From: Thermodesulfobacteriota bacterium | Lineage (GTDB): Bacteria; Desulfobacterota; Desulfobacteria; Desulfobacterales; Desulfosudaceae | Assembly: GCA_040753795.1 (NCBI GenBank) | Contig: JBFMDX010000003.1 | Coordinates: 248,001-312,000 of the forward strand | DNA length: 64,000 bases | Direction: 5' to 3' | Shown: one piece after another, positions 28,889-37,316 of the stretch | How positions within the stretch are numbered: position 1 is the first letter of the stretch | Layout: each line of letters starts with the position of its first letter | The notes under the pieces: model-generated | Told to the model about the DNA's origin: nothing | Databases searched by the model: none | The model's input: the letters and a program-made list of their open reading frames with translations, nothing else | Position numbers and translations under genes: made by a program

Positions 28889-29396
28889 CTGGAGCCAGAT
28901 CAGGGAAACCGTCATGATGCTGAATGTCGCCCTTTCCCAGGTGGAACGGTCACTGACCGAAGGCGACGAATCGGTCAACGCCCTGACCCGTCTGTTCGTC
29001 ACACTGATGGGAAAATTGCAGGTTATTCTGATGGCCTCGGAAACAATGCCGGAAGGCCGGGAAAAGAGCGCCATCCTGAAAAACTGCCGGGATGTTTCGG
29101 AAATCGTCAACGACGTCATCGTCGCCTTTCAGTTTTACGACAAGATGACCCAGCGGCTGTCCCATGTCAGCCTGAATCTTTCCGCCCTGGGCGACCTGAT
29201 CAATGACCCCCACCGCCTTTACTCCCCATATGAATGGCGGGGGTTGCAGGAGATGATCAAGTCGAAGTATTATATCGATGCCGATCGTCAGATGTTTACC
29301 GCCATCCTCAACGGGGCCAGTGTCAAAGAAGCCCTTGAAATCGGGGAGATGAACCGGCGCAGGGAAAAGGACAGGAACACCGTGGAGGTCTTTTAA
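28812..29396 (+). CDS. CheZ-like helical protein
   Basis: A 194-residue, mostly helical protein. The key segment is AFQFYDKMTQRLSHV, giving D110-x3-Q114, the same spacing as the CheZ catalytic Asp and Gln (Asp143/Gln147 in E. coli). A longer C-terminal region follows, ending in the short tail NTVEVF after a charged linker; CheZ also ends in a short CheY-binding peptide. It probably dephosphorylates the CheY encoded at 26825, though overall similarity to CheZ is low. The start is uncertain: ATG 28812 (AAAGGA upstream) and ATG 28842 are both possible and lie inside the previous gene. Confidence 0.65.
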   Translation: MNTPINQENPMPDRKRPSDAHKPDLDWSQIRETVMMLNVALSQVERSLTEGDESVNALTRLFVTLMGKLQVILMASETMPEGREKSAILKNCRDVSEIVNDVIVAFQFYDKMTQRLSHVSLNLSALGDLINDPHRLYSPYEWRGLQEMIKSKYYIDADRQMFTAILNGASVKEALEIGEMNRRREKDRNTVEVF

Positions 29397-29447
29397 GATA
29401 CACGGGTTTAACGGGGACACTAACGATGACGCGATCAGGATCGATCC

Positions 29448-29771
29448 ATGACAGCCGATGATCATCAGGACAGACCCGTCCAGCCGTCAGGGGAAGACTG
29501 GGTTAAAAAAAGGCATCATCCGAGAAAGAATCTCAGGTTGTGCGTGACCATGGCCCACGGGCAGAAGACCGGGGAGCATCACGCGCGCGATATCAGTCTG
29601 GGAGGCATTTTCGTGGAAACCAGAGAAAAGCTGTCTCTGGGACAGGAGGTCCGGATCACGCTTCCCTTTTCCAATCAGAATCGTCAGATCAAAATGAACG
29701 GCAAAGTCGTCCGGGTAACCGAGGAGGGCGTCGGCGTTCAGTTTGATATCCTCGATATTGATATCGCCTGA
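29448..29771 (+). CDS. PilZ-domain cyclic di-GMP-binding protein
   Basis: A 107-residue single PilZ domain with the two ligand motifs: R-x3-R in KKRHHPRKNLRL and D-x-S-x2-G in ARDISLGGIFVET. It then ends GVGVQFDILD, as usual. It binds cyclic di-GMP and regulates a partner by contact. As the last gene of block 2, behind an HD-GYP gene, it points to a cyclic di-GMP linked output. Its stop is 12 bp from the stop of the convergent DnaJ-like gene. Confidence 0.9.
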   Translation: MTADDHQDRPVQPSGEDWVKKRHHPRKNLRLCVTMAHGQKTGEHHARDISLGGIFVETREKLSLGQEVRITLPFSNQNRQIKMNGKVVRVTEEGVGVQFDILDIDIA

Positions 29772-29783
29772 GAATTCGGCAGA

Positions 29784-30521
29784 TCAGTGGTACCGGAGCC
29801 GACGGTTGTGCTGTTCCATTCGCCCGACCATCAGATTGATCTGGATAAGGGACATCAGGCCGTTTTCTATAAAATGCCGGCCGAACAGCGGCTGCATCCG
29901 CCGCTGCCTGCCGGTCACGGCCAGTTGTTGAAAATGGGAGAGCAAGCCGTTTCTCCGGGCGCATTCACCGAACATCTCTCCCCGTTTCTTGATCTTCAAT
30001 ATCAACCGGATCTGCTCGTCGGAGAGAAAATTCCACTGCCGGGCGATTTCTCCGAACAGGGGGCGCTGCCGTTTCTGCCAGACAATGGCGCCAATCAGCG
30101 TTCTCCAGGAAATGACTTTTGAATAGTACAGATATTCCCCCAGCCGCAACTGCCTCTGCGGCAGGATCCCCTGATGGTAAAAGTCGTTCATGACCGGCCG
30201 GCGCACTCGGGCCGAAGACCACTGCGGCCGGGGCCGTTGGTGCGTTCGGGGGGTGACACGATCCGTCGCCCCCCGCAACCGAAAGGTCTGCAGGGCCTGG
30301 TAGGCGAAAGTCAGCTCCTGAAACAGGCGGGTCAATTCTTCCGGGCTGCGGCCCAGGGCTGATGACCGGTCCGGGTGTGTCTTCAGGGCGTTTTTGCGGA
30401 AGGCCGTCTTGAGATCTTCCTCCGCGAGGGCCGTTAAAAAACCGGCATCAATAATTCCGGCGGTCGGGAACATCAGCTTGCAGGCATTGAGTATATCGGC
30501 TCCGAGGAACGGACCGCTCAT
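29784..30521 (-). CDS. DnaJ-domain protein
   Basis: A 245-residue protein. Residues 30-85 form a J domain with the HPD motif (KTHPDRSSALG), which stimulates Hsp70 ATPase. There is no Gly/Phe region, zinc finger or client domain of classical DnaJ. The C-terminal half (LRLGEYLYYSKVISWRTLIGAIVWQKRQRPLFGEIA and a second, related segment LFGRHFIENGLMSLIQINLMV) looks like short helical repeats of unknown role. AGGAG seven bases before the ATG supports the start. It is probably a specialised co-chaperone. Confidence 0.75.
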   Translation of the reverse strand: MSGPFLGADILNACKLMFPTAGIIDAGFLTALAEEDLKTAFRKNALKTHPDRSSALGRSPEELTRLFQELTFAYQALQTFRLRGATDRVTPRTHQRPRPQWSSARVRRPVMNDFYHQGILPQRQLRLGEYLYYSKVISWRTLIGAIVWQKRQRPLFGEIARQWNFLSDEQIRLILKIKKRGEMFGECARRNGLLSHFQQLAVTGRQRRMQPLFGRHFIENGLMSLIQINLMVGRMEQHNRRLRYH

Positions 30522-30976
30522 GGATCTTTCTCCTGATGATCGTCAACCCGGCCGGAATAACCGGCAATTCATAAAACGCTATTTTGAAAATAATACGGGG
30601 GATATGCCCGGGTGTCAAGCACCTGTCCAAAAAAGAGAAATCCGGGGAAAAGGCGGCTCCGGTAACAAGGGGAACCCGCCGCCCGAGGAAAAACTGCTTG
30701 AAAAAAGGAGGGGAGTCCGCTATAAACCAGAAGAACTTTTTTCTGCGCGTGACAACAACCGCCACAGGAGACTGTTTTATGAACGACTCGGATGGACCTC
30801 CCTGTCGAAAGGCCATGATTCATAAATCGGCACAAAGCGAACTTGACGACCCTGGATCGCGGGGGTATTGTTTCGCGGCCTGCAAAGTGAACGGTCGGCG
30901 CTCCATCCGGGCGTAACCAGCCGGTTCACCGCCGGCCGCTTCAAACCACCTTCGCGGCCGGGGGAAAAGGTGAACC
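30522..30976 (+). other. Intergenic region upstream of mgtE
   Basis: No gene with clear coding character is seen. A 45-codon frame at 30779-30916 with AGGAG upstream is possible but has no recognisable features. The promoter at 30843 leaves a leader of about 100 bases before mgtE; I could not recognise an M-box magnesium riboswitch in it. Confidence 0.4.
30843..30871 (+). promoter_or_regulatory. Sigma-70 promoter for mgtE
   Basis: TTGACG and TATTGT separated by 17 bases, about 105 bp before the mgtE start. Confidence 0.55.
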
Positions 30977-32359
30977 ATGAAAACCAGAAATCCTCTCCTT
31001 ATCCCCGAATTGCGGGAACTGCTCGCGTCCGGGAACATCAAGGCCATTCAGACATTCTGCAAAACGGGTCATCCGGCGCAGGTCGCCGAAATGATCTCGG
31101 CCCTCCCCGCCCCGGAAGTCTGGGATATCCTGCGGCAGGTCGACCTCCCCTTGCGTTCGGAGATCTTCAGCCGCATGAGCGAGGACCTGCAGATCGAAAT
31201 TATCGGCTCCCTCCGCCGCATGGAAGTGGCTCTTCTGCTGGCCGACATGCCCCCGGATGAACGGGCCGATCTTTTCAAGGAATTGCCTGAAGAACTCCAG
31301 GAATCGGTTCTGCCGGCCATTGCCCAGGCCGAACGGGAAGATCTCCGCCGCCTGACCGCCTATGAAGAGGGCACGGCCGGAGCGGTCATGACATCGGACT
31401 ACGCCACCCTGCCTGCCCACCTGAGCGCTTCAGAGGCCATCGAACATTTGAGAAAAGAGGCGCCGGACAAGGAAACCATCTATTACGCCTATGTGGTGGA
31501 TGAAAACCGGAAACTCCAGGGATTTGTCTCCCTCAAAGACCTGATCGTGGCCCGGCGGGAGTCCCGGGTCGGCGACATCATGAACCCGGAAGTCATTTTA
31601 GCCCGGGCCAATGACGACCAGGAAGAAGCGGCCCGCAAGATTCAAAAATACGACCTGCTGGCCCTGCCCATCGTCGACAACAGCGACACGCTGGTGGGCA
31701 TTATCACCCACGACGACGCACTGGACATCATCACCCAGGAACAGACCGAAGACATGGAAAAGCTCATGGCCATCGCCGGCAGTCACGAGGCCGGGGTGTA
31801 CATGAAAACATCCGCCTGGGAACACCTGCGGAACCGTTCTCCCTGGGTGGTGATGCTGGCCTTTCTGGGCATGGTATCAGGATATATCGTGCAGAGTTAT
31901 GAAGGGTTGCTGCTGCAGTTCGCCATCCTGGCATCGTTCATGCCCATGCTGGCCGATACCGGCGGGAACACGGGCAGCCAGGCCGCGGCCCTGATTATCC
32001 GCGCCCTGGCCCTGAAGGAGGTCTCCACCAAAGACATCTTCCGGATCCTGCTCAAGGAGTTTCACGTCGCCTTTGTCCTGGCGCTGATGCTGGGACTGGT
32101 GGCCTTCGGCCGGGTGTTTCTTTTCGGCCAGTCCGCCGTTCCGGAAGCCTATTCCCTGTCGAGCATGGGCGGCGCCATTGCCGTTGCCCTGGGCCTGCAG
32201 GTAATCACCGCCACCCTCATCGGCGTTCTGCTGCCCATGGGGGTGGCCATGCTGAAAAAGGATCCGGCCGTGGTGGCCAGTCCGGCTCTGACCACCATCG
32301 TGGACATCACCGGCCTGCTGATCTTTTTCAGCACCGTCAAGCTGCTGCTGGGGATATGA
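30977..32359 (+). CDS. mgtE: Magnesium transporter MgtE
   Basis: A 460-residue MgtE with the full architecture: cytoplasmic N domain (1-130; helices with MPPDERADLFKELPEE), two CBS domains (about 135-255; GTAGAVMTSDYATLP and VGDIMNPEVI), a linker helix, and a C-terminal five-helix membrane part (about 285-460) with the conserved pore segment MLADTGGNTGSQAAALIIRAL. It is a magnesium-gated Mg2+ channel in the inner membrane. Confidence 0.96.
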   Translation: MKTRNPLLIPELRELLASGNIKAIQTFCKTGHPAQVAEMISALPAPEVWDILRQVDLPLRSEIFSRMSEDLQIEIIGSLRRMEVALLLADMPPDERADLFKELPEELQESVLPAIAQAEREDLRRLTAYEEGTAGAVMTSDYATLPAHLSASEAIEHLRKEAPDKETIYYAYVVDENRKLQGFVSLKDLIVARRESRVGDIMNPEVILARANDDQEEAARKIQKYDLLALPIVDNSDTLVGIITHDDALDIITQEQTEDMEKLMAIAGSHEAGVYMKTSAWEHLRNRSPWVVMLAFLGMVSGYIVQSYEGLLLQFAILASFMPMLADTGGNTGSQAAALIIRALALKEVSTKDIFRILLKEFHVAFVLALMLGLVAFGRVFLFGQSAVPEAYSLSSMGGAIAVALGLQVITATLIGVLLPMGVAMLKKDPAVVASPALTTIVDITGLLIFFSTVKLLLGI

Positions 32360-32450
32360 AGGACGACCCGAACGGCCAAAGCAAAACAAATTCTTGCAAA
32401 CTGGAAGGAAAACAATAAAATTATTCAATTAACCTTGAAAAGGACTGATA

Positions 32451-33038
32451 ATGCTGACGAACCTGGTTTCCTATATCAACGAACTGTTTAACAACCGGAA
32501 GGTCCGCAAGACGCTTCTGAAGCTGAGGCTTCCCCTCGGGCTGGTGCTGTTCGCGCTGCTGCTGCCCCATGTCCGGCCGGCCTGGTTTTTCCCCGGACTG
32601 ATCGTCTCGATTCTGGGGGAAGGACTGCAGGTATGGTGCTTTGCCACCATCAAAACCCACAGGAAGCTTACCGTCACCGGCCCCTACCAGTTTGTCCGCA
32701 ACCCCATGTACATCGGCCGTTTCTTCCTTATTTTCGGCATTCTCATGATGACCGGCAGCCTCTTGCTGTTGATCGTCTTTACGGCCATCTACTGGTTTTA
32801 CATGACCAACCGGGTCGGCCGCGAAGAAAAACTGCTGACGGAACTGTTCGGCGACGATTACCGGGGCTACCAGAAGGCCGTGCGCCCCTACCTGCCGTCT
32901 TTTAACCAGTGGCGGCCGGATCTGCTCTGGTCGTTTGACCGGGAAAACTTCTTTCGAAACAACGCCCACATCAATATCGCGGCGGTCGCGATCGTCTATG
33001 TCATCATATTTTACTTCACCTTTCTCCGCCAGGCATGA
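32451..33038 (+). CDS. Isoprenylcysteine carboxyl methyltransferase-like membrane protein
   Basis: A 195-residue integral membrane protein. The C-terminal half has the ICMT/PEMT signature TGPYQFVRNPMYIGRF followed by REEKLLTELFGDDYRGYQKAVRPYLP, the SAM-binding part of membrane methyltransferases. Four to five hydrophobic segments are seen. Bacterial members methylate lipids or small isoprenoid-type acceptors; the substrate is unknown. Confidence 0.8.
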   Translation: MLTNLVSYINELFNNRKVRKTLLKLRLPLGLVLFALLLPHVRPAWFFPGLIVSILGEGLQVWCFATIKTHRKLTVTGPYQFVRNPMYIGRFFLIFGILMMTGSLLLLIVFTAIYWFYMTNRVGREEKLLTELFGDDYRGYQKAVRPYLPSFNQWRPDLLWSFDRENFFRNNAHINIAAVAIVYVIIFYFTFLRQA

Positions 33039-33061
33039 TCCGCCGGGGTAACGGGAAATAA

Positions 33062-33613
33062 ATGGCGGAAAAGCCTTTATCAAAAATGTCCTGGCGGACC
33101 GCGCTGACGGACTGTGCCAGGTTCCTGGCCGAAAACCCCGGCATGACCAGTTCGGAAGTGATGGCGATGGGCCGGGAGATGCTGGCCCGGAAAAAGGCCG
33201 GGGGGTTGACGGAAATTTTCCCCGTGCCGCCGCGGCTGATGACCGCCACCCTGGATGACGGCATCGGCCAGGGACTCGCCCTGATTCACTGCTTTGCCGA
33301 ACTGGCCGGGCTGACGATTCTCCCGCTGGGCCTGATGCGCCCGCCGGAAACCATTGTGGCGGAATGCCGGCGGCAGCGGCCGGACATCCTCGGCCTGACC
33401 GTGCTGCGCGATGACGCTGAAGAAGTCCTCTGTGATCTCATCATCCCTCAAGTTCCGGACACCGTCCGGGTCATCGCGGGAGGACCGGTCTTCAACATGA
33501 TGACGGCCGGAGCCCTGGCGGACAAACCCTACCGGGTCCTCAACCGCATCTCCCTGTTTCTGGCCTACCTGCTGGATCTGCCATCAGATGAAGAGCCCGG
33601 AAAGCAAAGTTGA
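33062..33613 (+). CDS. B12-binding-fold protein lacking the histidine motif
   Basis: A 183-residue protein. After a 55-residue helical start, it has the alternating pattern of a cobalamin-binding Rossmann domain: LMTATLDDGIGQGLALI, TIVAECRRQRPDILGLTVLRD and VRVIAGGPVFN. The D-x-H-x2-G cobalt-ligand motif is absent (the position reads DDGIGQG), so it may bind a cofactor base-on or have another ligand. It lies just after the ICMT-like gene. Its function is unknown. Confidence 0.6.
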   Translation: MAEKPLSKMSWRTALTDCARFLAENPGMTSSEVMAMGREMLARKKAGGLTEIFPVPPRLMTATLDDGIGQGLALIHCFAELAGLTILPLGLMRPPETIVAECRRQRPDILGLTVLRDDAEEVLCDLIIPQVPDTVRVIAGGPVFNMMTAGALADKPYRVLNRISLFLAYLLDLPSDEEPGKQS

Positions 33614-33702
33614 CAAATAAGGCCTGTGCCATTCATAATTACGCAATCTCTCCATAATGGTAATCAAAAACGGAAACCTTCTCCAGCGGAAGGAGATCTG
33701 CA

Positions 33703-33933
33703 ATGGTGACGATCCTGATTCTGGCCCTCTGCCTTTTAATTCTGGGCATGGACAACGCCTGTGCTTATATTGATCTGGGAACAGGCAGCTACGTGCTTCA
33801 GATCCTGGCGGCTTCGGCCATCGGATTTGTTTTTGTTATCCGGAGTTATCTTAACCGGATAAAAGGCTTTTTCATCAGGAAAAGCCCGACCGATGAAAAG
33901 CAGGCGGACGGCGACAAAGGCGATAAAGCATGA
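33703..33933 (+). CDS. Small membrane protein
   Basis: A 76-residue protein. It has a possible cleaved signal (ILALCLLILGMDNACA), then YIDLGTGSYVLQ and one membrane helix, ending in a charged tail. A strong ribosome site (AAGGAGAT) precedes the ATG. Its stop overlaps the next start as ATGA, so it belongs to the operon with the methyltransferase and sulfatase-like genes. Its function is unknown. Confidence 0.75.
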   Translation: MVTILILALCLLILGMDNACAYIDLGTGSYVLQILAASAIGFVFVIRSYLNRIKGFFIRKSPTDEKQADGDKGDKA

Positions 33934-35309
33934 CCGTCGTGCCGTCCTCCTTCCGTGACCCCTCGGGCCGGCTGTTCTGGCATGAAGGAAAACTCTATCG
34001 AACGGTAACGGAGCAGTATATCGAAACCTACCGTGCCGTCAGGGATTCCGGGCTGTTTGAGAAGCTGACCGCGGATCACCGGGTCGTCCCTTTCAGGGAA
34101 CGCCCGGCCGAGGAGTTCCCTGGTCTTCCCGGCCAGGCGGCGCTGATCCTTGAGCCTGACCTGCTCCCGTTTATCTCCTATCCCTATGAATGGTCCTTCG
34201 GCCAGTTGAAAGACGCCGCCCTGCTGACCCTGGATCTGCACATGGCCGGGTTGAAGAAAAACTTTCTGTTAAAGGACGCCAGCGCCTACAATGTCCAGTT
34301 CTGCCGGGGCAAACCGATTTTCATCGATCATCTTTCCTTTGATAGATGCGACCGATACCCGGTCTGGCCGGCCTATGGCCAGTTCTGCCGGCATTTTCTG
34401 GCGCCGCTGGTGCTGATGGCAAAGGTCGATCCCGGGCTCAATCAGCTTTTAAAGCTGCATATCGACGGCATCCCCCTGCCCCTGGCCCGCAAGATGGTCC
34501 CCACGCGCCGACTGCTCACCCTCGGGCTGATGATCCATTTTTCAAGTCATGCCCGTTCCCAGGAGAAGTACGCCGACAAAGGGGAAATCGTAAAAACCGT
34601 CCGGACGCTGTCCCCCCGGCAGATGATGAACATCGCCCTGTCCCTGCGGGAAACCGTCAGCGCCCTTGACTGGCAGCCGGCCGGGACGCAATGGTCGGAA
34701 TATTACGACGGGACCAATTACAGCGATCAGGCCATGGCCGATAAAATCCGGCTGATGACGGATTTTATCGGCGCCATCCCGCGGCCGGCCATGGTCTGGG
34801 ATTTTGGCGGCAATACCGGCGTCATGAGCCGGGCCATCCGGACATCGGCCGGACAGATCATCTGCTTTGACCTGGATCCGGCGGCCGTGGAAACCAATTA
34901 CCGGCTGACAAAAAAGAACCGGGAGGACAATATCCTTCCCCTGGTAATGGATTTCAACAACCCCTCACCGGGCGTCGGCTTCGCGTCCGAGGAACGGCTT
35001 TCCCTGGGCAGCCGTGGCAGGGCGGATCTGGGCATGGCCCTGGCCCTGGTGCATCACATGGCCATCTCCAACAATCTGCCGCTGGCTTACCTGGCCCGGT
35101 ATTTTGCTTCCCTGTGCCGCTACCTGATTATTGAATTCGTGCCCAGGGAAGACTCCCAGGTGCAACGGCTGTTGCTCAGCCGTGAAGACATTTTCAGCCA
35201 ATACACGGAAGATCATTTTATCGAGGCGTTCCGCGACGGCTTTGAAATCTGCCGCAGAGAAAAGATCGCGGATTCGAAACGGACGCTTTTCCTGATGAAA
35301 GCCAACTGA
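33930..35309 (+). CDS. SAM-dependent methyltransferase, NoeA-like
   Basis: A 459-residue protein. The N-terminal half (YPYEWSFGQLKDAALLTLDLHMAGL; LLKDASAYNVQF; PIFIDHLSF) matches NoeA-type nodulation-related methyltransferases. The C-terminal half has a SAM-binding motif (MVWDFGGNTGVMSRAI, then IICFDLDPAAVETNY). It probably methylates a sugar or lipid carrier in envelope synthesis. It is translationally coupled to its neighbours on both sides. Confidence 0.78.
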   Translation: MTVVPSSFRDPSGRLFWHEGKLYRTVTEQYIETYRAVRDSGLFEKLTADHRVVPFRERPAEEFPGLPGQAALILEPDLLPFISYPYEWSFGQLKDAALLTLDLHMAGLKKNFLLKDASAYNVQFCRGKPIFIDHLSFDRCDRYPVWPAYGQFCRHFLAPLVLMAKVDPGLNQLLKLHIDGIPLPLARKMVPTRRLLTLGLMIHFSSHARSQEKYADKGEIVKTVRTLSPRQMMNIALSLRETVSALDWQPAGTQWSEYYDGTNYSDQAMADKIRLMTDFIGAIPRPAMVWDFGGNTGVMSRAIRTSAGQIICFDLDPAAVETNYRLTKKNREDNILPLVMDFNNPSPGVGFASEERLSLGSRGRADLGMALALVHHMAISNNLPLAYLARYFASLCRYLIIEFVPREDSQVQRLLLSREDIFSQYTEDHFIEAFRDGFEICRREKIADSKRTLFLMKAN

Positions 35310-35339
35310 TTGCCAACTTTCCCGAAAAGGTTGTCGGAC

Positions 35340-36905
35340 ATGTATCTTTATTTTTTCACCGCCCTGTTGGCCGGGTTCTATCCGGCCATTTTCTTCTTGA
35401 GCAACAACTGGCATATCTTCTCCTGGCAGCAATCCCTGGTTTTATTGTCCGGCGCCTGCCTTATCGCGCTGGCTGCCATCTTGCCGCTTTCCTGGACGAT
35501 GGGATATGTTCTACGCGTCTTTTTCCGCCGACCTCTTTCCGGCCCAGAGGAAAAAACGAACGGCAATCCGTTCATCGTGCCCCTGATTTCCCTGGTCTCC
35601 CTGCTGCTGTGCGCCATTTTTTTAAGGGGTACCCTGGCCGCCATAAACGCCCGGCCAATACTGGTATATGCCCTGACCGGCCTTGTTGTCCTCGGCTTCG
35701 TGTGGAACGCCCATAAAAAGGGGCTGAAACCGACCTTCTTTACCCTGCTGATTCTATCCTCTCTGGCGGCATTCAACCTGATGGGCAACATTTACGCCGG
35801 AGCCCGCGAGACTGCCGATGGCTGGCTGACGAAGCACAAAGCCGTCTACGACCAGGTCAGATTGAAATCCACGCCCGACGTGTATCTGATCATCGCCGAG
35901 GCCTATCCCAGCCGGGCTGCTCTGAAAGCGGTCTACGATTTTGACAATGATGTGTTTTACCGGCAGTTAACCGGACTGGGATTTAAGGTAAACCATGATT
36001 TTTTCAGTAACTACAACCACACCCTGTCGTCACTGCCGTCCCTGTTCGGCATGGCGCATCATTTCGGATCGCTGAACCTCGGCAATCTGGACTCTCTGGG
36101 CGGCAGGCGAATGCTGGAAGCCAAAGCCTATAATCCGGTCATTGATATGTTCCGTGCCAACCATTACAAAATTCAATATCTTCATGAAGTCAACTCGCTG
36201 CTGCCCAACGGCGCCGACGTGGATGTCTGCCTGCCGGCGCCGTCGTTATGGTACGGGTTGAATGCCTTTCTGCTCCAGAAGGAAAACCCGGCCGACGGCC
36301 CCGGCAGGTCGGAAACGATCGCTTCTCTCAAAGACCGTCTCACGGCCATGGACCTGGGCCGCGGTCCTTATTTTACCTTTATCTATGTGAATCTTCCCGG
36401 GCACTCGCCCTCAAGGGTCAAAGAACGCACACGGGAAGGCATTAACAAAGCGATGGAAGCATTCAGAAGCAGCTATGGCAGCAGAGTCGAGTCGGCCAAT
36501 AAACACCTGCTGGATCTGGCGCAACTGATCACCAGCCGGGATCCGGATTCCATTGTCATCATTATCGGCGACCATGGGAGCTGGGGATTCCGGTTGAGAG
36601 AGGACGCCGACGGCAAACCCGTTTCCACCCCTCTTTTCATTCTGGACCGTTTCGGCGTTCTGGCGGCCATGTATGCCCCGAACGAATTATCCGGCCGGCT
36701 TGAAAACGGTGAATTAAAGAGTCACGTCAACCTGTTCCGGCATGTCTTTGCCTATTTGAGCGGTGACCGGGAACTTCTCTCCACCATGGCGCCGGACCAC
36801 GCCTTTGAAAACGAGATGATCATGGCCATAGAAGACGGTAACATACTGGATAATTTTGTTAAAATCGTATTGGTACCGAAGAGTGGCAACGGCGAAGCAA
36901 AGTGA
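35340..36905 (+). CDS. Membrane-anchored sulfatase/phosphoglycerol transferase-like protein
   Basis: A 521-residue protein with five N-terminal membrane helices (about residues 1-165) and a periplasmic domain of the alkaline phosphatase/sulfatase superfamily: DVYLIIAEAYPSRAALKAV near the start, FTFIYVNLPGHSPS, and SIVIIIGDHGSWGFR. Such proteins (LtaS/OpgB/EptA-like) transfer phosphoglycerol or phosphoethanolamine to envelope glycans. The usual catalytic Thr/Ser after the first strand is not clear here. ATG 35340 is chosen, with AAAAGG nine bases upstream. Confidence 0.75.
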   Translation: MYLYFFTALLAGFYPAIFFLSNNWHIFSWQQSLVLLSGACLIALAAILPLSWTMGYVLRVFFRRPLSGPEEKTNGNPFIVPLISLVSLLLCAIFLRGTLAAINARPILVYALTGLVVLGFVWNAHKKGLKPTFFTLLILSSLAAFNLMGNIYAGARETADGWLTKHKAVYDQVRLKSTPDVYLIIAEAYPSRAALKAVYDFDNDVFYRQLTGLGFKVNHDFFSNYNHTLSSLPSLFGMAHHFGSLNLGNLDSLGGRRMLEAKAYNPVIDMFRANHYKIQYLHEVNSLLPNGADVDVCLPAPSLWYGLNAFLLQKENPADGPGRSETIASLKDRLTAMDLGRGPYFTFIYVNLPGHSPSRVKERTREGINKAMEAFRSSYGSRVESANKHLLDLAQLITSRDPDSIVIIIGDHGSWGFRLREDADGKPVSTPLFILDRFGVLAAMYAPNELSGRLENGELKSHVNLFRHVFAYLSGDRELLSTMAPDHAFENEMIMAIEDGNILDNFVKIVLVPKSGNGEAK

Positions 36906-36938
36906 ACCATCTTGAGGCTAAGGCGATGCTAAAGACCT

Positions 36939-36964
36939 GGCGGTGGGAGTCGAACCCGCGTCCG
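36939..36964. repeat. att-like direct repeat, left (ssrA 3' fragment)
   Basis: 25 of 26 bases match 40156-40181 inside the ssrA T-arm; similarity stops at both edges. It cannot fold into a whole tRNA with the neighbouring sequence. Confidence 0.75.
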
Positions 36965-36993
36965 TTCAATACTGACAAGGGTTTGCGATGACC

Positions 36994-37016
36994 CCGCTAC
37001 ACCAGCGCTACACATC
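36994..37016. repeat. Island-end repeat, left
   Basis: A 23-base element containing CTACAC twice, ten bases apart. A closely matching element in the same orientation is at 40079-40101. Each lies just inside an att repeat, suggesting recombinase arm sites. Confidence 0.45.
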
Positions 37017-37091
37017 CGATATCAGATTGCATCAAATCCGGAAAAATGATATTTAATTATCCATCGTCAATTTGTATTTTTCGGAGACAAA

Positions 37092-37316
37092 ATGAACCCA
37101 AACAATACCTCCCTGTTCGATCTCAGCCCACCGGAAAAACTGCAGCTGGTGGAAGACCTTTGGGATGATCTGGCCGCATCACCGTCAGCGGTTCCCGTCC
37201 ATGAGTGGCAGAAAGAAGAACTGGCCCGCCGAAAGGCCAATCTTAAGAGCAAGCCGGGTTCCGGTCTTACCTGGGACGAGGTTAAAAACAGGGTCAGAAG
37301 CCGTTATGGCCGTTGA
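37092..37316 (+). CDS. Addiction module antitoxin
   Basis: A 74-residue antitoxin of the short addiction-module component type: FDLSPPEKLQLVEDLWDDLAA with the helix-rich HEWQKEELARRKANLKSKP and a TWDEVKNRVRSRYG end. Such proteins neutralise an adjacent RelE/ParE toxin by wrapping around it. It overlaps the toxin start by 11 bp. The GGAG before the ATG supports translation. It is apparently intact although the toxin is broken. Confidence 0.82.
   Translation: MNPNNTSLFDLSPPEKLQLVEDLWDDLAASPSAVPVHEWQKEELARRKANLKSKPGSGLTWDEVKNRVRSRYGR

Noticed and set aside
30584-30916. 110-codon frame before mgtE
   Set aside because: No recognisable motif, odd composition, and a good promoter for mgtE lies inside it.
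30872-30976. Magnesium riboswitch in the mgtE leader
   Set aside because: No M-box core sequence could be recognised; a covariance search would decide.
36930-37012. A tRNA gene on the minus strand
   Set aside because: Only a T-arm is present, with a broken pair; no D-arm or anticodon arm can be folded. It is the ssrA fragment.
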